Shown here one piece after another: positions 33,978 through 41,928 of a stretch of DNA of 64,000 nucleotides (within the stretch, counting starts at the first letter, position 1; each line of letters opens with the position of its first letter). The stretch lies in the NCBI RefSeq assembly GCF_023369855.1, contig NZ_JAMBPP010000002.1, forward strand, positions 118,438 to 182,437, read 5' to 3'. The position numbers were made by a program, and so were the translations under genes. A model generated the notes under the pieces. That model was not told where the DNA came from and ran no database searches. It was given only the letters and a program-made list of their open reading frames with translations. The stretch comes from Actinotalea alkalitolerans (GTDB taxonomy: Bacteria; Actinomycetota; Actinomycetes; Actinomycetales; Cellulomonadaceae).

Positions 33978-34816
33978 CGGCGGACCACCGCGAGCAGCCC
34001 CTGGGCCTCGATCACCTCGAGGACCTCGGGCGCGGTGGTGTTCTCGCCCAGGCGGTTGGGCTTTCCCTCGCCGTGGTAGTCGCTCGACCCGGTGATCAGG
34101 AGCCCCAGGTCGTGGGCGAGCTCGGTCATGTGCGCGCGCTGCGCGTCGTCGTGGTCACGGTGGTGGACCTCGAGGCCCGCGAGCCCGGCGGCGGCCATCT
34201 CCTCGATCACCGAGTCCGGTACCACCCGTCCCCGCACCGACGCGGCCGGGTGGGCCATGACGGGTACCCCACCGGCGGCCCGCACGAGCCTCACGGCCCG
34301 GACGGCGTCAGGGGCGTAGTGCGGCACGTAGTACGGCGAGCCGGTCGCGAGCAGGCTGGTGAAGGCGGCCGAGCGGTCTGCGACGTACCCACGGGCGACC
34401 AGGGCGTCCGCGAGGTGCGGCCGGCCGATGGTCGTGCCCGGCTCGGACTGCTCCTCGACGTCCGCCCAGGTCAGGGCGAAGTCGACCGACAGGCGCTCGA
34501 CCATCTCGCGGGCACGCTCGAGACGGGCCTCTCGGGTGCGCTCGCCCTCGGCGAGCAGCCCCGGTGACTCGGGGTCGTGCAGGTAGCTGAGGAGGTGGAC
34601 ACTGACCCCTGCGGCGCGGCACGAGATCTCCGCTCCACGGACCAGGTCGACCCCCAGCTCGAGGCTCGCGACGGCGGCCTCGGCCCAGCCTCGGGTCGTG
34701 TCGTGGTCGGTCAGCGCGACGACGTCGAGCCCGGCCAGCGCGGCCTGGGCGACGAGGTGCGCCGGTGCGTCCGTCCCGTCCGAGGCACTCGAGTGGGTGT
34801 GGAGGTCGATGCGCAC
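33974..34816 (-). CDS. PHP domain metal-dependent phosphoesterase
   Basis: Protein of 280 residues with a full PHP metal site: DLHTHSSASDGT at the N-terminus, ALTDHDTT, then GVPVMAHPAAS, LEVHHRDHDD and ITGSSDYHGEGKP. Close relatives are nucleoside 3',5'-bisphosphate phosphatases or RNA 5'-end trimming enzymes (RNase AM-like). The GTG at 34816 follows TATCCT by seven bases, close to leaderless. It heads an operon with marC and diverges from the aminopeptidase P gene. Confidence 0.9.
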   Translation of the reverse strand: MRIDLHTHSSASDGTDAPAHLVAQAALAGLDVVALTDHDTTRGWAEAAVASLELGVDLVRGAEISCRAAGVSVHLLSYLHDPESPGLLAEGERTREARLERAREMVERLSVDFALTWADVEEQSEPGTTIGRPHLADALVARGYVADRSAAFTSLLATGSPYYVPHYAPDAVRAVRLVRAAGGVPVMAHPAASVRGRVVPDSVIEEMAAAGLAGLEVHHRDHDDAQRAHMTELAHDLGLLITGSSDYHGEGKPNRLGENTTAPEVLEVIEAQGLLAVVRR

Positions 34817-34878
34817 ACGCGCAAGGATAGGGCTCGCCGGGTGTGCCGCGTCCGGACCTCAGGTGCGACCATGGGGTC

Positions 34879-36405
34879 ATGTCTGCCGAGCACACCGAAG
34901 CCCCTGACGACCAGCCCCTGGAGGACCGCGGAGCCAACCGGTCCCAGCGTCCCTCGTCGGAGGCCTTCCTGTCCTTCATCGCCGGCCAGTGGGCGCAGGC
35001 TGCCACCGGGGCTGGTGCGCGGTGCGCACCCGCCCCGGTGGCACCGTACGCCGCGCACCGCCGTGAGCGGCTCTCGGAGCTGTTCCCGGGCGAACGCCTG
35101 GTGGTACCCGCCGGGACGCACGTGGTGCGGTCCAACGACACCGACTACCGCTTCCGCCCGCACTCGGCCTTCGCCCACCTGACCGGGCTGGGGACCGACC
35201 AGGAACCGGACGCCGTGCTGGTGCTGCACCCGGTCGAGGACCGCCACGAGGCGGTGCTGCACATCCGGCCGATGGCCGGGCGGGACAGCCGCGAGTTCTT
35301 CGCCGACGCCCGCTACGGGGAGTTCTGGGTGGGCGCCCGTCCCTCGCTCACCGACCTCGCCGACCTGACCGGGGTGCGCACCGCACCGCTCGAGGAGCTG
35401 ACCGACGCGCTGGCCAAGGACGTCGGCCCCGGCGGGGTACGGCTGCGCGTGGTCCCTGGTGCGGACGCCTCCGTGAGTGCGACCGTCGACCGCCTCCGCG
35501 GCGACGCGGACCTCACCGCGGCGCAGACCGAGGCGGCCGACGCCGAGCTCGCCGAGGCCCTCAGCGAGCTGCGGCTGGTCAAGGACGAGCACGAGATCGA
35601 GCAGATGCGGCGGGCCGTGGCCGCGACGGTCACCGGGTTCGCCGAGATCGTGCGCGCACTTCCCCGTGCGACGGCGCACCGGCGGGGTGAGCGCGTCATC
35701 GAGGCGACCTTCGACGGGCACGCCCGCGAGGAGGGCAACGCGGTGGGGTACGAGACCATCGCCGCAGCCGGGGAGAACGCGACCACGCTGCACTGGATCC
35801 GCAACGACGGCGCGGTGCGCACCGGCGAGCTCGTGCTCGTCGACGCCGGGGTCGAGGTCGAGTCCCTCTACACCGCGGACATCACCCGCACCCTGCCGGT
35901 GGACGGCTCGTTCACCGAGGTCCAGCGGCGGGTCTACCAGGCGGTGCTCGACGCCGCCGACGCAGCGTTCTCGGTGGCCCGTCCAGGAGCGAGGTTCCGT
36001 GACGTGCACGCTGCCGCCATGGAGGTCATCGCCGACCGGCTCGCGGGCTGGGGCCTGCTGCCCTCGACCGTCGAGGAGTCGCTGTCTCCCGAGGGGCAGT
36101 TCCACCGGCGGTGGATGGTCCACGGCACCAGCCACCACCTGGGCCTGGACGTGCACGACTGCGCCCTGGCCCGCCGGGAGATGTACCTGGACGCCGAGCT
36201 CGTCCCGGGCATGGTCTTCACGATCGAGCCGGGGCTGTACTTCAAGGCGGACGACCTGGCCGTGCCGCAGGAGTACCGCGGGATCGGGGTGCGGATCGAG
36301 GACGACGTCCTGATCACTGCCGACGGGCACGAGAACCTCTCGGCGGCCCTCCCCCGACGGCCCGAGGACGTCGAGGCCTGGATGCGCACCCTCCTGCCGC
36401 ACTGA
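34879..36405 (+). CDS. pepP: Xaa-Pro aminopeptidase (aminopeptidase P)
   Basis: Cytosolic M24B metallopeptidase of 508 residues that removes the first residue before proline. An N-terminal creatinase-like domain contains TDYRFRPHSAFAHLTGL. The pita-bread catalytic domain has metal ligands in VLVDAGVEVESLYTADITRT (two Asp), the His in VHGTSHHLGLDVHD, and Glu in FTIEPGLYF and GVRIEDDVLIT. The ATG at 34879 gives the expected length; GACCAT ends six bases upstream. The gene's last codons and stop are duplicated in tandem just downstream. Confidence 0.94.
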   Translation: MSAEHTEAPDDQPLEDRGANRSQRPSSEAFLSFIAGQWAQAATGAGARCAPAPVAPYAAHRRERLSELFPGERLVVPAGTHVVRSNDTDYRFRPHSAFAHLTGLGTDQEPDAVLVLHPVEDRHEAVLHIRPMAGRDSREFFADARYGEFWVGARPSLTDLADLTGVRTAPLEELTDALAKDVGPGGVRLRVVPGADASVSATVDRLRGDADLTAAQTEAADAELAEALSELRLVKDEHEIEQMRRAVAATVTGFAEIVRALPRATAHRRGERVIEATFDGHAREEGNAVGYETIAAAGENATTLHWIRNDGAVRTGELVLVDAGVEVESLYTADITRTLPVDGSFTEVQRRVYQAVLDAADAAFSVARPGARFRDVHAAAMEVIADRLAGWGLLPSTVEESLSPEGQFHRRWMVHGTSHHLGLDVHDCALARREMYLDAELVPGMVFTIEPGLYFKADDLAVPQEYRGIGVRIEDDVLITADGHENLSAALPRRPEDVEAWMRTLLPH

Positions 36406-36433
36406 CCGGGCGGCTGCCGCACCGACCGGGCGC
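36394..36433. repeat. Tandem duplication of the pepP stop region
   Basis: CTGCCGCACTGACCGGGCGG (36394) is followed directly by CTGCCGCACCGACCGGGCGC (36414). The first copy holds the pepP stop TGA; the second has CGA at that place. Confidence 0.85.
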
Positions 36434-36444
36434 GCGGCCGCGGG

Positions 36445-37104
36445 TCAGCCCTCGTGCTGCCGGGGTCCGCTCGCTCCGTCCGGCGAGGTCCGTCCGGTGG
36501 CCTGGTCGTGCGGGGTGGTGTGCGGGGTGGGCGAGGCGTACGGGTCCTGCCCGACGCCCGGGTCCCGCTCACCGGGGGCCGTCGAGGCCACGGGTCGGGC
36601 CGGGGTGGGCATCGGACGCCCTCCACCCAGCTCGGTGAGCAGCGTGCGGGCCCGGTGCGCGTGCTCACCCGCGCAGAGCACGGCGTACGTCGAGGCGACG
36701 ATCTGGCTCGACGAGGTGAAGTCGCGCTTACCACTGGTGAACGAGTACGAGATGATCGAGAACAGGATGCCGAAGGCGGCGCCGATGGCCACGGCGGGGA
36801 AGATCGGCAGCGCTGCCTGCTCGGGGCCGGAGAACATCCACAGCAGGAGACCCACGAACAGCCCGAGCCACGCGCCCGAGGCCAGCCCCGCCAGCGCGAC
36901 CCGCGAGTAGGTGAGCCGTCCGGTGACCCGCTCGACCATCCGCAGGTCGGTGCCGACGATCGTGACGTGCTGGACGGGGAACTCCTTGTCCGAGAGGTGG
37001 TCCACGGCCTTCTGCGCCTCGAGATAGGTGTCGTAGGTGGCGATCGTGTCGCCACGCGGCGGCGTCGGCACGGCAGGGACACGGGCTGACCGGTTCATGC
37101 TCAT
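36445..37104 (-). CDS. General stress protein 17M-like membrane protein
   Basis: Protein of 219 residues. The N-terminal domain TIATYDTYLEAQKAVDHLSD, then VQHVTIVGTDLRMVERVTGR, is the YflT/GSP17M fold. Two Gly-rich helices (ALAGLASGAWLGLFVGLLLW and PAVAIGAAFGILFSIISYSF) form a membrane hairpin. A cytosolic strand follows (SSSQIVASTYAVLC), and the last ~60 residues are a Pro/Thr-rich tail. Expression in the family is stress-induced; molecular role unknown. GACAAT ends six bases before the ATG at 37104, which decides against the ATG at 37098. Divergent from the MgtE-like gene. Confidence 0.85.
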   Translation of the reverse strand: MSMNRSARVPAVPTPPRGDTIATYDTYLEAQKAVDHLSDKEFPVQHVTIVGTDLRMVERVTGRLTYSRVALAGLASGAWLGLFVGLLLWMFSGPEQAALPIFPAVAIGAAFGILFSIISYSFTSGKRDFTSSSQIVASTYAVLCAGEHAHRARTLLTELGGGRPMPTPARPVASTAPGERDPGVGQDPYASPTPHTTPHDQATGRTSPDGASGPRQHEG

Positions 37105-37173
37105 GGCACGATTGTCGCCCACGGCGCCAGCACCGGCCAGGCTTGGCGGCAGGGCGCGCACTACGCTGACCGC

Positions 37174-38472
37174 GTGAGCACCGTCGGAACCCGTGTCTTC
37201 GCAGCGCGCCTCGCCGGGACGGCGGTCTTCGACCCCCTCGGCGACCAGGTGGGCCGGGTGCGCGACGTCGTCGTCCTGCTGCGCTCCAAGGGTGCCCCGC
37301 GGGCAGTGGGCCTGGTCGTCGAGGTCCCGGGCCGACGACGTGTCTTCCTCCCCCTGACCCGGGTGACGAGCGTCGACGCCGGCCACGTCATCAGCACCGG
37401 GCTGGTCAACATGCGACGGTTCGAGCAGCGGGCCAGCGAGACGATGGCCATCGGCGAGCTCCTCGACCGGGAGGTCGAGCTCGTGGACGGCAGCGGGTCG
37501 GCGACCGTCGTCGACCTGGCCATGGAGCAGCAGCGCACCCGCGACTGGCTGATCACCAAGGTCTACGTGCGTCGCCAGTCCAGGAGCAAGTCCGGCCTGG
37601 GGATCCGGCGACGGGGCGAGACCCTCCTGGTGGACGTCGAGGACGTCGTGACGCTCGCGGCGGGCACCGACGTGCAGGGCGCCGAGCTGCTGCTCGCCTC
37701 CTACGAGGGGCTCAAGCCCGCGGACTTCGCCGACATCCTGCACGACATGGGCACCACCCGGCGGCTCGAGGTCGCGGCCGCGCTGCCCAACGAACGACTC
37801 GCCGACGTCCTGGAGGAGCTCCCCGAGGACGACCGCGTGGCGATCCTCACCGGCCTGGCCGCGAACCGGGCAGCGGACGTCCTGGACGCGATGCAGCCCG
37901 ACGACGCCGCCGACCTGCTCAGCGAGATCCCGCAGGACCAGGCCGCCCAGCTGATCGAGCTGATGGAGCCCGAGGAGGCCCGCGACGTCCGGCGGCTGCT
38001 GGCCTACGAGGAGAACACCGCCGGCGGTCTGATGACCACCGAGCCGGTCGTGCTGCCCCCCGAGACCTCGGTGGCCGCCGCACTGGCGCACGTGCGCCGT
38101 CAGGACCTGACCCCCGCGCTGGCCTCGATGGTCTTCGTGGTGCGCCCACCGCTCGAGACACCCACCGGCAGGTTCCTGGGGGTGGTCCACATCCAGCGGC
38201 TGCTGCGGGAGGCCCCGCACGACCCGATCGGCGGGTTCATCGACGCGGAGATCGAGACGGTGACCCCTGACGCTCCCCTGGGTCAGCTGACCCGGCTGCT
38301 CGCCACGTACAACCTGCTCGCCCTGCCCGTGGTCGACGAGGAACGGCGCCTGCTGGGCGCGGTCAGCGTCGACGACGTGCTGGACCACCTGCTGCCCGAC
38401 GACTGGCGGGAGTCCGACGACGAGGAGACCGACCGTGTGATGGACGAGCGGATGGAGACCGGCCGTGGATGA
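37174..38472 (+). CDS. Soluble MgtE N-domain/CBS protein with PRC-barrel
   Basis: Protein of 432 residues made of the cytosolic modules of the magnesium channel MgtE, without its five-helix pore. Order: a PRC-barrel-like N-terminus (AGTAVFDPLGDQVGRVRDVV), a second such unit, the superhelical MgtE_N domain (LKPADFADILHDM, LEELPEDDRVAIL, LLSEIPQDQAAQLI) and a CBS pair (GGLMTTEPVVLP, FIDAEIETVTPDAPLG). It should bind Mg2+ or nucleotides and regulate a partner. TACGCT ends six bases before the GTG at 37174. It overlaps the DUF1003 gene by eight bases, so that membrane protein is the likely partner. Confidence 0.87.
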   Translation: MSTVGTRVFAARLAGTAVFDPLGDQVGRVRDVVVLLRSKGAPRAVGLVVEVPGRRRVFLPLTRVTSVDAGHVISTGLVNMRRFEQRASETMAIGELLDREVELVDGSGSATVVDLAMEQQRTRDWLITKVYVRRQSRSKSGLGIRRRGETLLVDVEDVVTLAAGTDVQGAELLLASYEGLKPADFADILHDMGTTRRLEVAAALPNERLADVLEELPEDDRVAILTGLAANRAADVLDAMQPDDAADLLSEIPQDQAAQLIELMEPEEARDVRRLLAYEENTAGGLMTTEPVVLPPETSVAAALAHVRRQDLTPALASMVFVVRPPLETPTGRFLGVVHIQRLLREAPHDPIGGFIDAEIETVTPDAPLGQLTRLLATYNLLALPVVDEERRLLGAVSVDDVLDHLLPDDWRESDDEETDRVMDERMETGRG

Positions 38473-38992
38473 CCGGCTCGACACCCCCAAGGACAGCCGT
38501 CGGACCTGGCGTCCTCGGTTGGACCCCGACATCATCGGCAGGGGCGCCGAGGCCTTCGCCCGCTTCATGGGCACCGGCCGTTTCCTGCTCTACATGACCG
38601 GCTTCGTGATCGTCTGGGTGATCCTCAACGCGGTGGCCCTGTGGGGTCTGCGCTGGGACCCGTACCCGTTCATCCTGCTCAACCTCTTCTTCTCGGTGCA
38701 GGCGTCCTACGCCGCCCCGCTGATCCTGCTGGCGCAGAACCGCCAGGACGACCGGGACCGGGTGAGCCTCCAGCAGGACCGGCAGCGCGCCGAGCGGTCG
38801 CTGGCCGACACCGAGTACCTGGCCCGCGAGATGGCCTCGCTGCGGATCGCGCTGGGCGAGGTCGCGACCCGCGACTTCGTCCGGTCCGAGCTGCGCAACC
38901 TGCTCGAGGACGTCGTGGCCGACCGCGCCCGCGCCGAGGGTGACGGCGGCCCCCCGGCGCGTGAGGACCGGGGCCAGCGGTACCAGGGCTGA
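38465..38992 (+). CDS. DUF1003 membrane protein
   Basis: Protein of 175 residues: a short cytosolic start (with GRGAEAFARFMGTGRFL), two transmembrane helices (LLYMTGFVIVWVILNAVAL and PFILLNLFFSVQASYAAPLI), then the conserved LAQNRQDDRDR turn. A long charged helix follows, probably a coiled coil. Function is unknown. The GTG at 38465 lies inside the end of the MgtE-like gene (8-base overlap), so the two are translated together; the ATG at 38469 is in another frame. Confidence 0.9.
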   Translation: MDDRLDTPKDSRRTWRPRLDPDIIGRGAEAFARFMGTGRFLLYMTGFVIVWVILNAVALWGLRWDPYPFILLNLFFSVQASYAAPLILLAQNRQDDRDRVSLQQDRQRAERSLADTEYLAREMASLRIALGEVATRDFVRSELRNLLEDVVADRARAEGDGGPPAREDRGQRYQG

Positions 38993-39005
38993 CCGGGACG
39001 CGGGA

Positions 39006-39788
39006 TCAGCCGGTCGTCTCGGCGAGCAGGGCCCGCAGCCGGTCGAGCAGCTCCGTCGGACCGGCGACCTCGAGCCGCTGTGCGTCGCCGCGGCCCCACA
39101 GCCAGCGGTCGAGGTCCCAGGCAGCACCCGTCACGGTCAGGTCGCTCGCCCCGTCCGCGGGTTCCCCACGGTCGACCGCGGCGGCGTCCAGGTCGTGGGT
39201 CGTCCCGGTGGTCGGCGAGGTCCCCGCGAAGCGTCCCAGCCGCACGGTCCAGCGGTCGGGGTGGTTGCTGCACCGCAGCACGACGGTGGTCCCGTCGGGG
39301 GTGAACGTGCCCCAGGCGGGAACGCCGTCGAGCATGACCGTCAGCACCTCGTCCACACCGTCGGCAGCGAGGTCGACCGGGGGCGGGCGGACGGCGAGGC
39401 CTGCCGTGAGCTCGGCGTCCACCCGGTGCACCAGGGCCTCGTGCGCCTGGCGCCGCGCGACCCAGCCGACGGTGCCGCCGGCCTCGTGCCAGGACCAGCA
39501 GGGCTGCTCGGGCCGGTGCGCCTCGAGGGCGGCGAGCAGCGCGGTGCCGGCGCGGGCGGCCCCGGTGATGGGCTCGTCGGCCACGGGCTCGGGGACGTCA
39601 GGCCCCTCGAGGCCCTCGGCGACCACCCGCGACCAGGTGTGCTGCACCTCGGTGAGGTGGTGCAGCAGGTCGGCGGCGGTCCAGCCCGGGCAGGTGGGGA
39701 CCGGGGTGGTCGACGGTGCGTCCGCGAGCGCCTCGAGGAAGCGTTCGGACTGCTCGCGGACGGTCATCACGTAGGCCTCGTGGTCCAT
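39006..39788 (-). CDS. Maleylpyruvate isomerase-family (DinB fold, mycothiol-dependent type) protein
   Basis: Protein of 260 residues with the mycothiol maleylpyruvate isomerase N-terminal domain: ERFLEALADAPSTTPVPTCP, GWTAADLLHHLTEVQHTWSR and WVARRQAHEALVHRVDAEL. The metal-binding His in HLTEVQ and RQAHEALVHRVD are as in the family. The C-terminal half (about 150-260) is an MDMPI C-domain-like beta fold. Substrate unknown. TAGGTT ends six bases before the ATG at 39788. Divergent from mrp. Confidence 0.86.
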   Translation of the reverse strand: MDHEAYVMTVREQSERFLEALADAPSTTPVPTCPGWTAADLLHHLTEVQHTWSRVVAEGLEGPDVPEPVADEPITGAARAGTALLAALEAHRPEQPCWSWHEAGGTVGWVARRQAHEALVHRVDAELTAGLAVRPPPVDLAADGVDEVLTVMLDGVPAWGTFTPDGTTVVLRCSNHPDRWTVRLGRFAGTSPTTGTTHDLDAAAVDRGEPADGASDLTVTGAAWDLDRWLWGRGDAQRLEVAGPTELLDRLRALLAETTG

Positions 39789-39884
39789 GGGACCAACCTA
39801 GGTGCGGGCTGGTCGCAGCACACCGCGGAGAGCTCACGACCCCAGGGCCCAGGCGGTCCTGCACGGCGCACCTACGATGGGGGC

Positions 39885-41027
39885 ATGCCGTCCCCCACCG
39901 TCGAGTCCGTCACCGCCGCCCTCGCCGGGGTCATCGACCCCGAGATCCGTCGCCCCATCACCGAGCTCAAGATGGTGCGGTCGGTCGACCTGACCGCCGA
40001 GGGCTCGGGGTGGGCCGTCGTGGTGGGAATCGACCTGACCACGGCGGGCTGCCCGCTCAAGGACACGATCACCCGCGAGGTCACCGAGGCCGTGCAGGCC
40101 CTCGACGAGGTCACCTCGGTCCGGGTCGAGCTGGGCGCGATGAGCGCCGAGCAGCGCGCCGAGCTCAAGTCGATGCTCCGGGGCGGGGCCGCCGAGCCGG
40201 TCATCCCGTTCGCCCAGCCCGACAACCTCACCCGGGTGTACGCGATCGCCTCGGGGAAGGGCGGCGTGGGCAAGTCCTCGGTCACGGCGAACCTCGCGGT
40301 CGCGATGGCCGCCGACGGCATCAAGGTGGGGGTGCTCGACGCCGACGTGTACGGGTTCTCGATCCCGCGCATGCTGGGTGTCTCGCAGACCCCGACCAAG
40401 GTCGACGACATGATCCTCCCGCCGGTGGCGCACGGGGTGAAGGTCATCTCGATCGGGATGTTCGTCCCGGCAGGGCAGCCCGTGGTGTGGCGAGGGCCGA
40501 TGCTGCACCGGGCGCTCCAGCAGTTCCTCGCCGACGTGTTCTGGGGCGACCTCGACGTGCTGCTGCTCGACCTGCCGCCGGGGACCGGGGACATCGCGAT
40601 CTCGGTCGCGCAGATGCTTCCCTCGAGCGAGCTGCTCGTGGTCACCACCCCGCAGGTCGCGGCGGCCGAGGTCGCCGAGCGCGCCGGGTCGATCGCGACC
40701 CAGACGCGCCAGCACGTGGTGGGTGTCGTGGAGAACATGTCCTGGCTCGAGCAGCCCGACGGCAGCCGGCTCGAGGTCTTCGGCTCGGGGGGCGGTCAGC
40801 GGGTCGCCGAGAACCTCTCGCGGATCACCGGGACCGACGTGCCGCTGCTCGGCCAGGTGCCGCTGGACCCCCGGCTGCGCGAGGCGGGCGACGGAGGGAC
40901 CCCGGTGACCCTGACCGACCCGGACTCCGCCGCGGCGCGGGTGCTCCGCGAGGTCGCCTCGGGCCTGGTGCGCCGCTCGCGCGGGCTCGCCGGCCGATCC
41001 CTGGGGCTGTCACCCGTCTCGCACTGA
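39885..41027 (+). CDS. Mrp/NBP35 family Fe-S carrier ATPase
   Basis: Protein of 380 residues. An N-terminal MIP18/DUF59 domain (ALAGVIDPEIRRPITELKMV, then DLTTAGCPLKDTI) is followed by a deviant Walker A ASGKGGVGKSSVTANLA, then GVLDADVYGFSIPRMLG and LLLDLPPGTGDIAISV. The CxxC cluster ligands of many Mrp proteins are absent near VVENMSW, as is usual in actinobacteria. It loads or carries iron-sulfur clusters (ApbC-like). TACGAT ends six bases before the ATG, another leaderless start. The DeoR-gal operon follows after ~100 bases. Confidence 0.93.
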   Translation: MPSPTVESVTAALAGVIDPEIRRPITELKMVRSVDLTAEGSGWAVVVGIDLTTAGCPLKDTITREVTEAVQALDEVTSVRVELGAMSAEQRAELKSMLRGGAAEPVIPFAQPDNLTRVYAIASGKGGVGKSSVTANLAVAMAADGIKVGVLDADVYGFSIPRMLGVSQTPTKVDDMILPPVAHGVKVISIGMFVPAGQPVVWRGPMLHRALQQFLADVFWGDLDVLLLDLPPGTGDIAISVAQMLPSSELLVVTTPQVAAAEVAERAGSIATQTRQHVVGVVENMSWLEQPDGSRLEVFGSGGGQRVAENLSRITGTDVPLLGQVPLDPRLREAGDGGTPVTLTDPDSAAARVLREVASGLVRRSRGLAGRSLGLSPVSH

Positions 41028-41089
41028 GCACGTCCCCGGCACGCCACCTCTCCGACCCGTCCTGGTGGCCACCCCGGGGCTCGGGCATG

Positions 41090-41118
41090 TTGGAAAGTGT
41101 TGAGTTGTGGTGGATACT
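41090..41118 (+). promoter_or_regulatory. Promoter of the deoR-galT-galK operon
   Basis: TTGGAA (41090-41095) and GATACT (41113-41118) are 17 bases apart, and the A of the ATG at 41125 falls at the expected start of transcription. GGAAAGTGT (41092-41100) and ACTGTTTCC (41116-41124) form an imperfect inverted repeat across this promoter, a plausible autoregulatory operator. Confidence 0.55.
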
Positions 41119-41124
41119 GTTTCC

Positions 41125-41928
41125 ATGCTCGCGACCCAGCGCCAGGAGCTCATCCTGACCGAGATCCGTTCGCGCGGAGCGGTCCGGGTGGCCGACCTCG
41201 TGACCAGCCTGGACGTCTCGGACATGACCATCCGGCGCGACATCGCCGAGCTGGCCCGCCGCGGCCTGGTCCACCGGGTGCACGGCGGAGCGGTCGACGC
41301 CCGGCACGCGGCCCACGAACCCGGCTTCGGCGCCAAGCGCGGCCTCGCCGCGCACGAGAAGTCCGCGATCGCGGCCCACGCCCTGACCCTGGTCGAGGCC
41401 GGAGGCGCCGTCGCGCTGTCCGCCGGGACGACCACGCACCTGCTCGCCGAGCTCATCGCCGCCGACACCACGCTGCGTCCGCTCACCGTGGTGACCAACT
41501 CCCTGCCTGCCGCCGAGGCGCTGCACCGCCCCGAGGACCGTGAGCTCACCGTCGTGCTCACCGGCGGGACTCGCACCCCCTCGGACGCCCTGGTCGGGCC
41601 GGTCGCGACCGGGGCGCTGGCCACCTTGCGGGTCGACACCCTCTTCCTCGGCGTGCACGGCCTGGACCTCACCGCAGGGCTGACCACCCCCAACCTGCTC
41701 GAGGCGGAGACCGACCGCGCCCTGATCGCCGCCGCGGGGCAGACCGTGGTGCTCGCCGACCGCACCAAGTGGGGCGCGATCGGCCTGAGCCGCATCGTCG
41801 ACCTGACTGCCGTCGACGTCCTGATCACCGATGACCGCCTGCCCGAGGAGGTCCGCGCCACCGTGCAGGACGTCGTCGGGCACCTGGTCGTCGTCCGTCC
41901 CGCCCACCCCACCGAGGAGCACCCGTGA
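41125..41928 (+). CDS. DeoR/GlpR family regulator of the galactose operon
   Basis: Protein of 267 residues. The N-terminal winged helix (RQELILTEIRSRGAVRVADL, then SLDVSDMTIRRDIAELARRG) is a DeoR recognition unit, and the C-terminal sugar-phosphate sensor has SAGTTTHLLAELI and VLADRTKWG. Members repress sugar operons and are released by phosphorylated sugars; here galactose-1-phosphate or a relative is likely. The ATG at 41125 fits a leaderless message; a GTG at 41107 would place the start inside the promoter. GTGA joins its end to galT. Confidence 0.92.
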   Translation: MLATQRQELILTEIRSRGAVRVADLVTSLDVSDMTIRRDIAELARRGLVHRVHGGAVDARHAAHEPGFGAKRGLAAHEKSAIAAHALTLVEAGGAVALSAGTTTHLLAELIAADTTLRPLTVVTNSLPAAEALHRPEDRELTVVLTGGTRTPSDALVGPVATGALATLRVDTLFLGVHGLDLTAGLTTPNLLEAETDRALIAAAGQTVVLADRTKWGAIGLSRIVDLTAVDVLITDDRLPEEVRATVQDVVGHLVVVRPAHPTEEHP

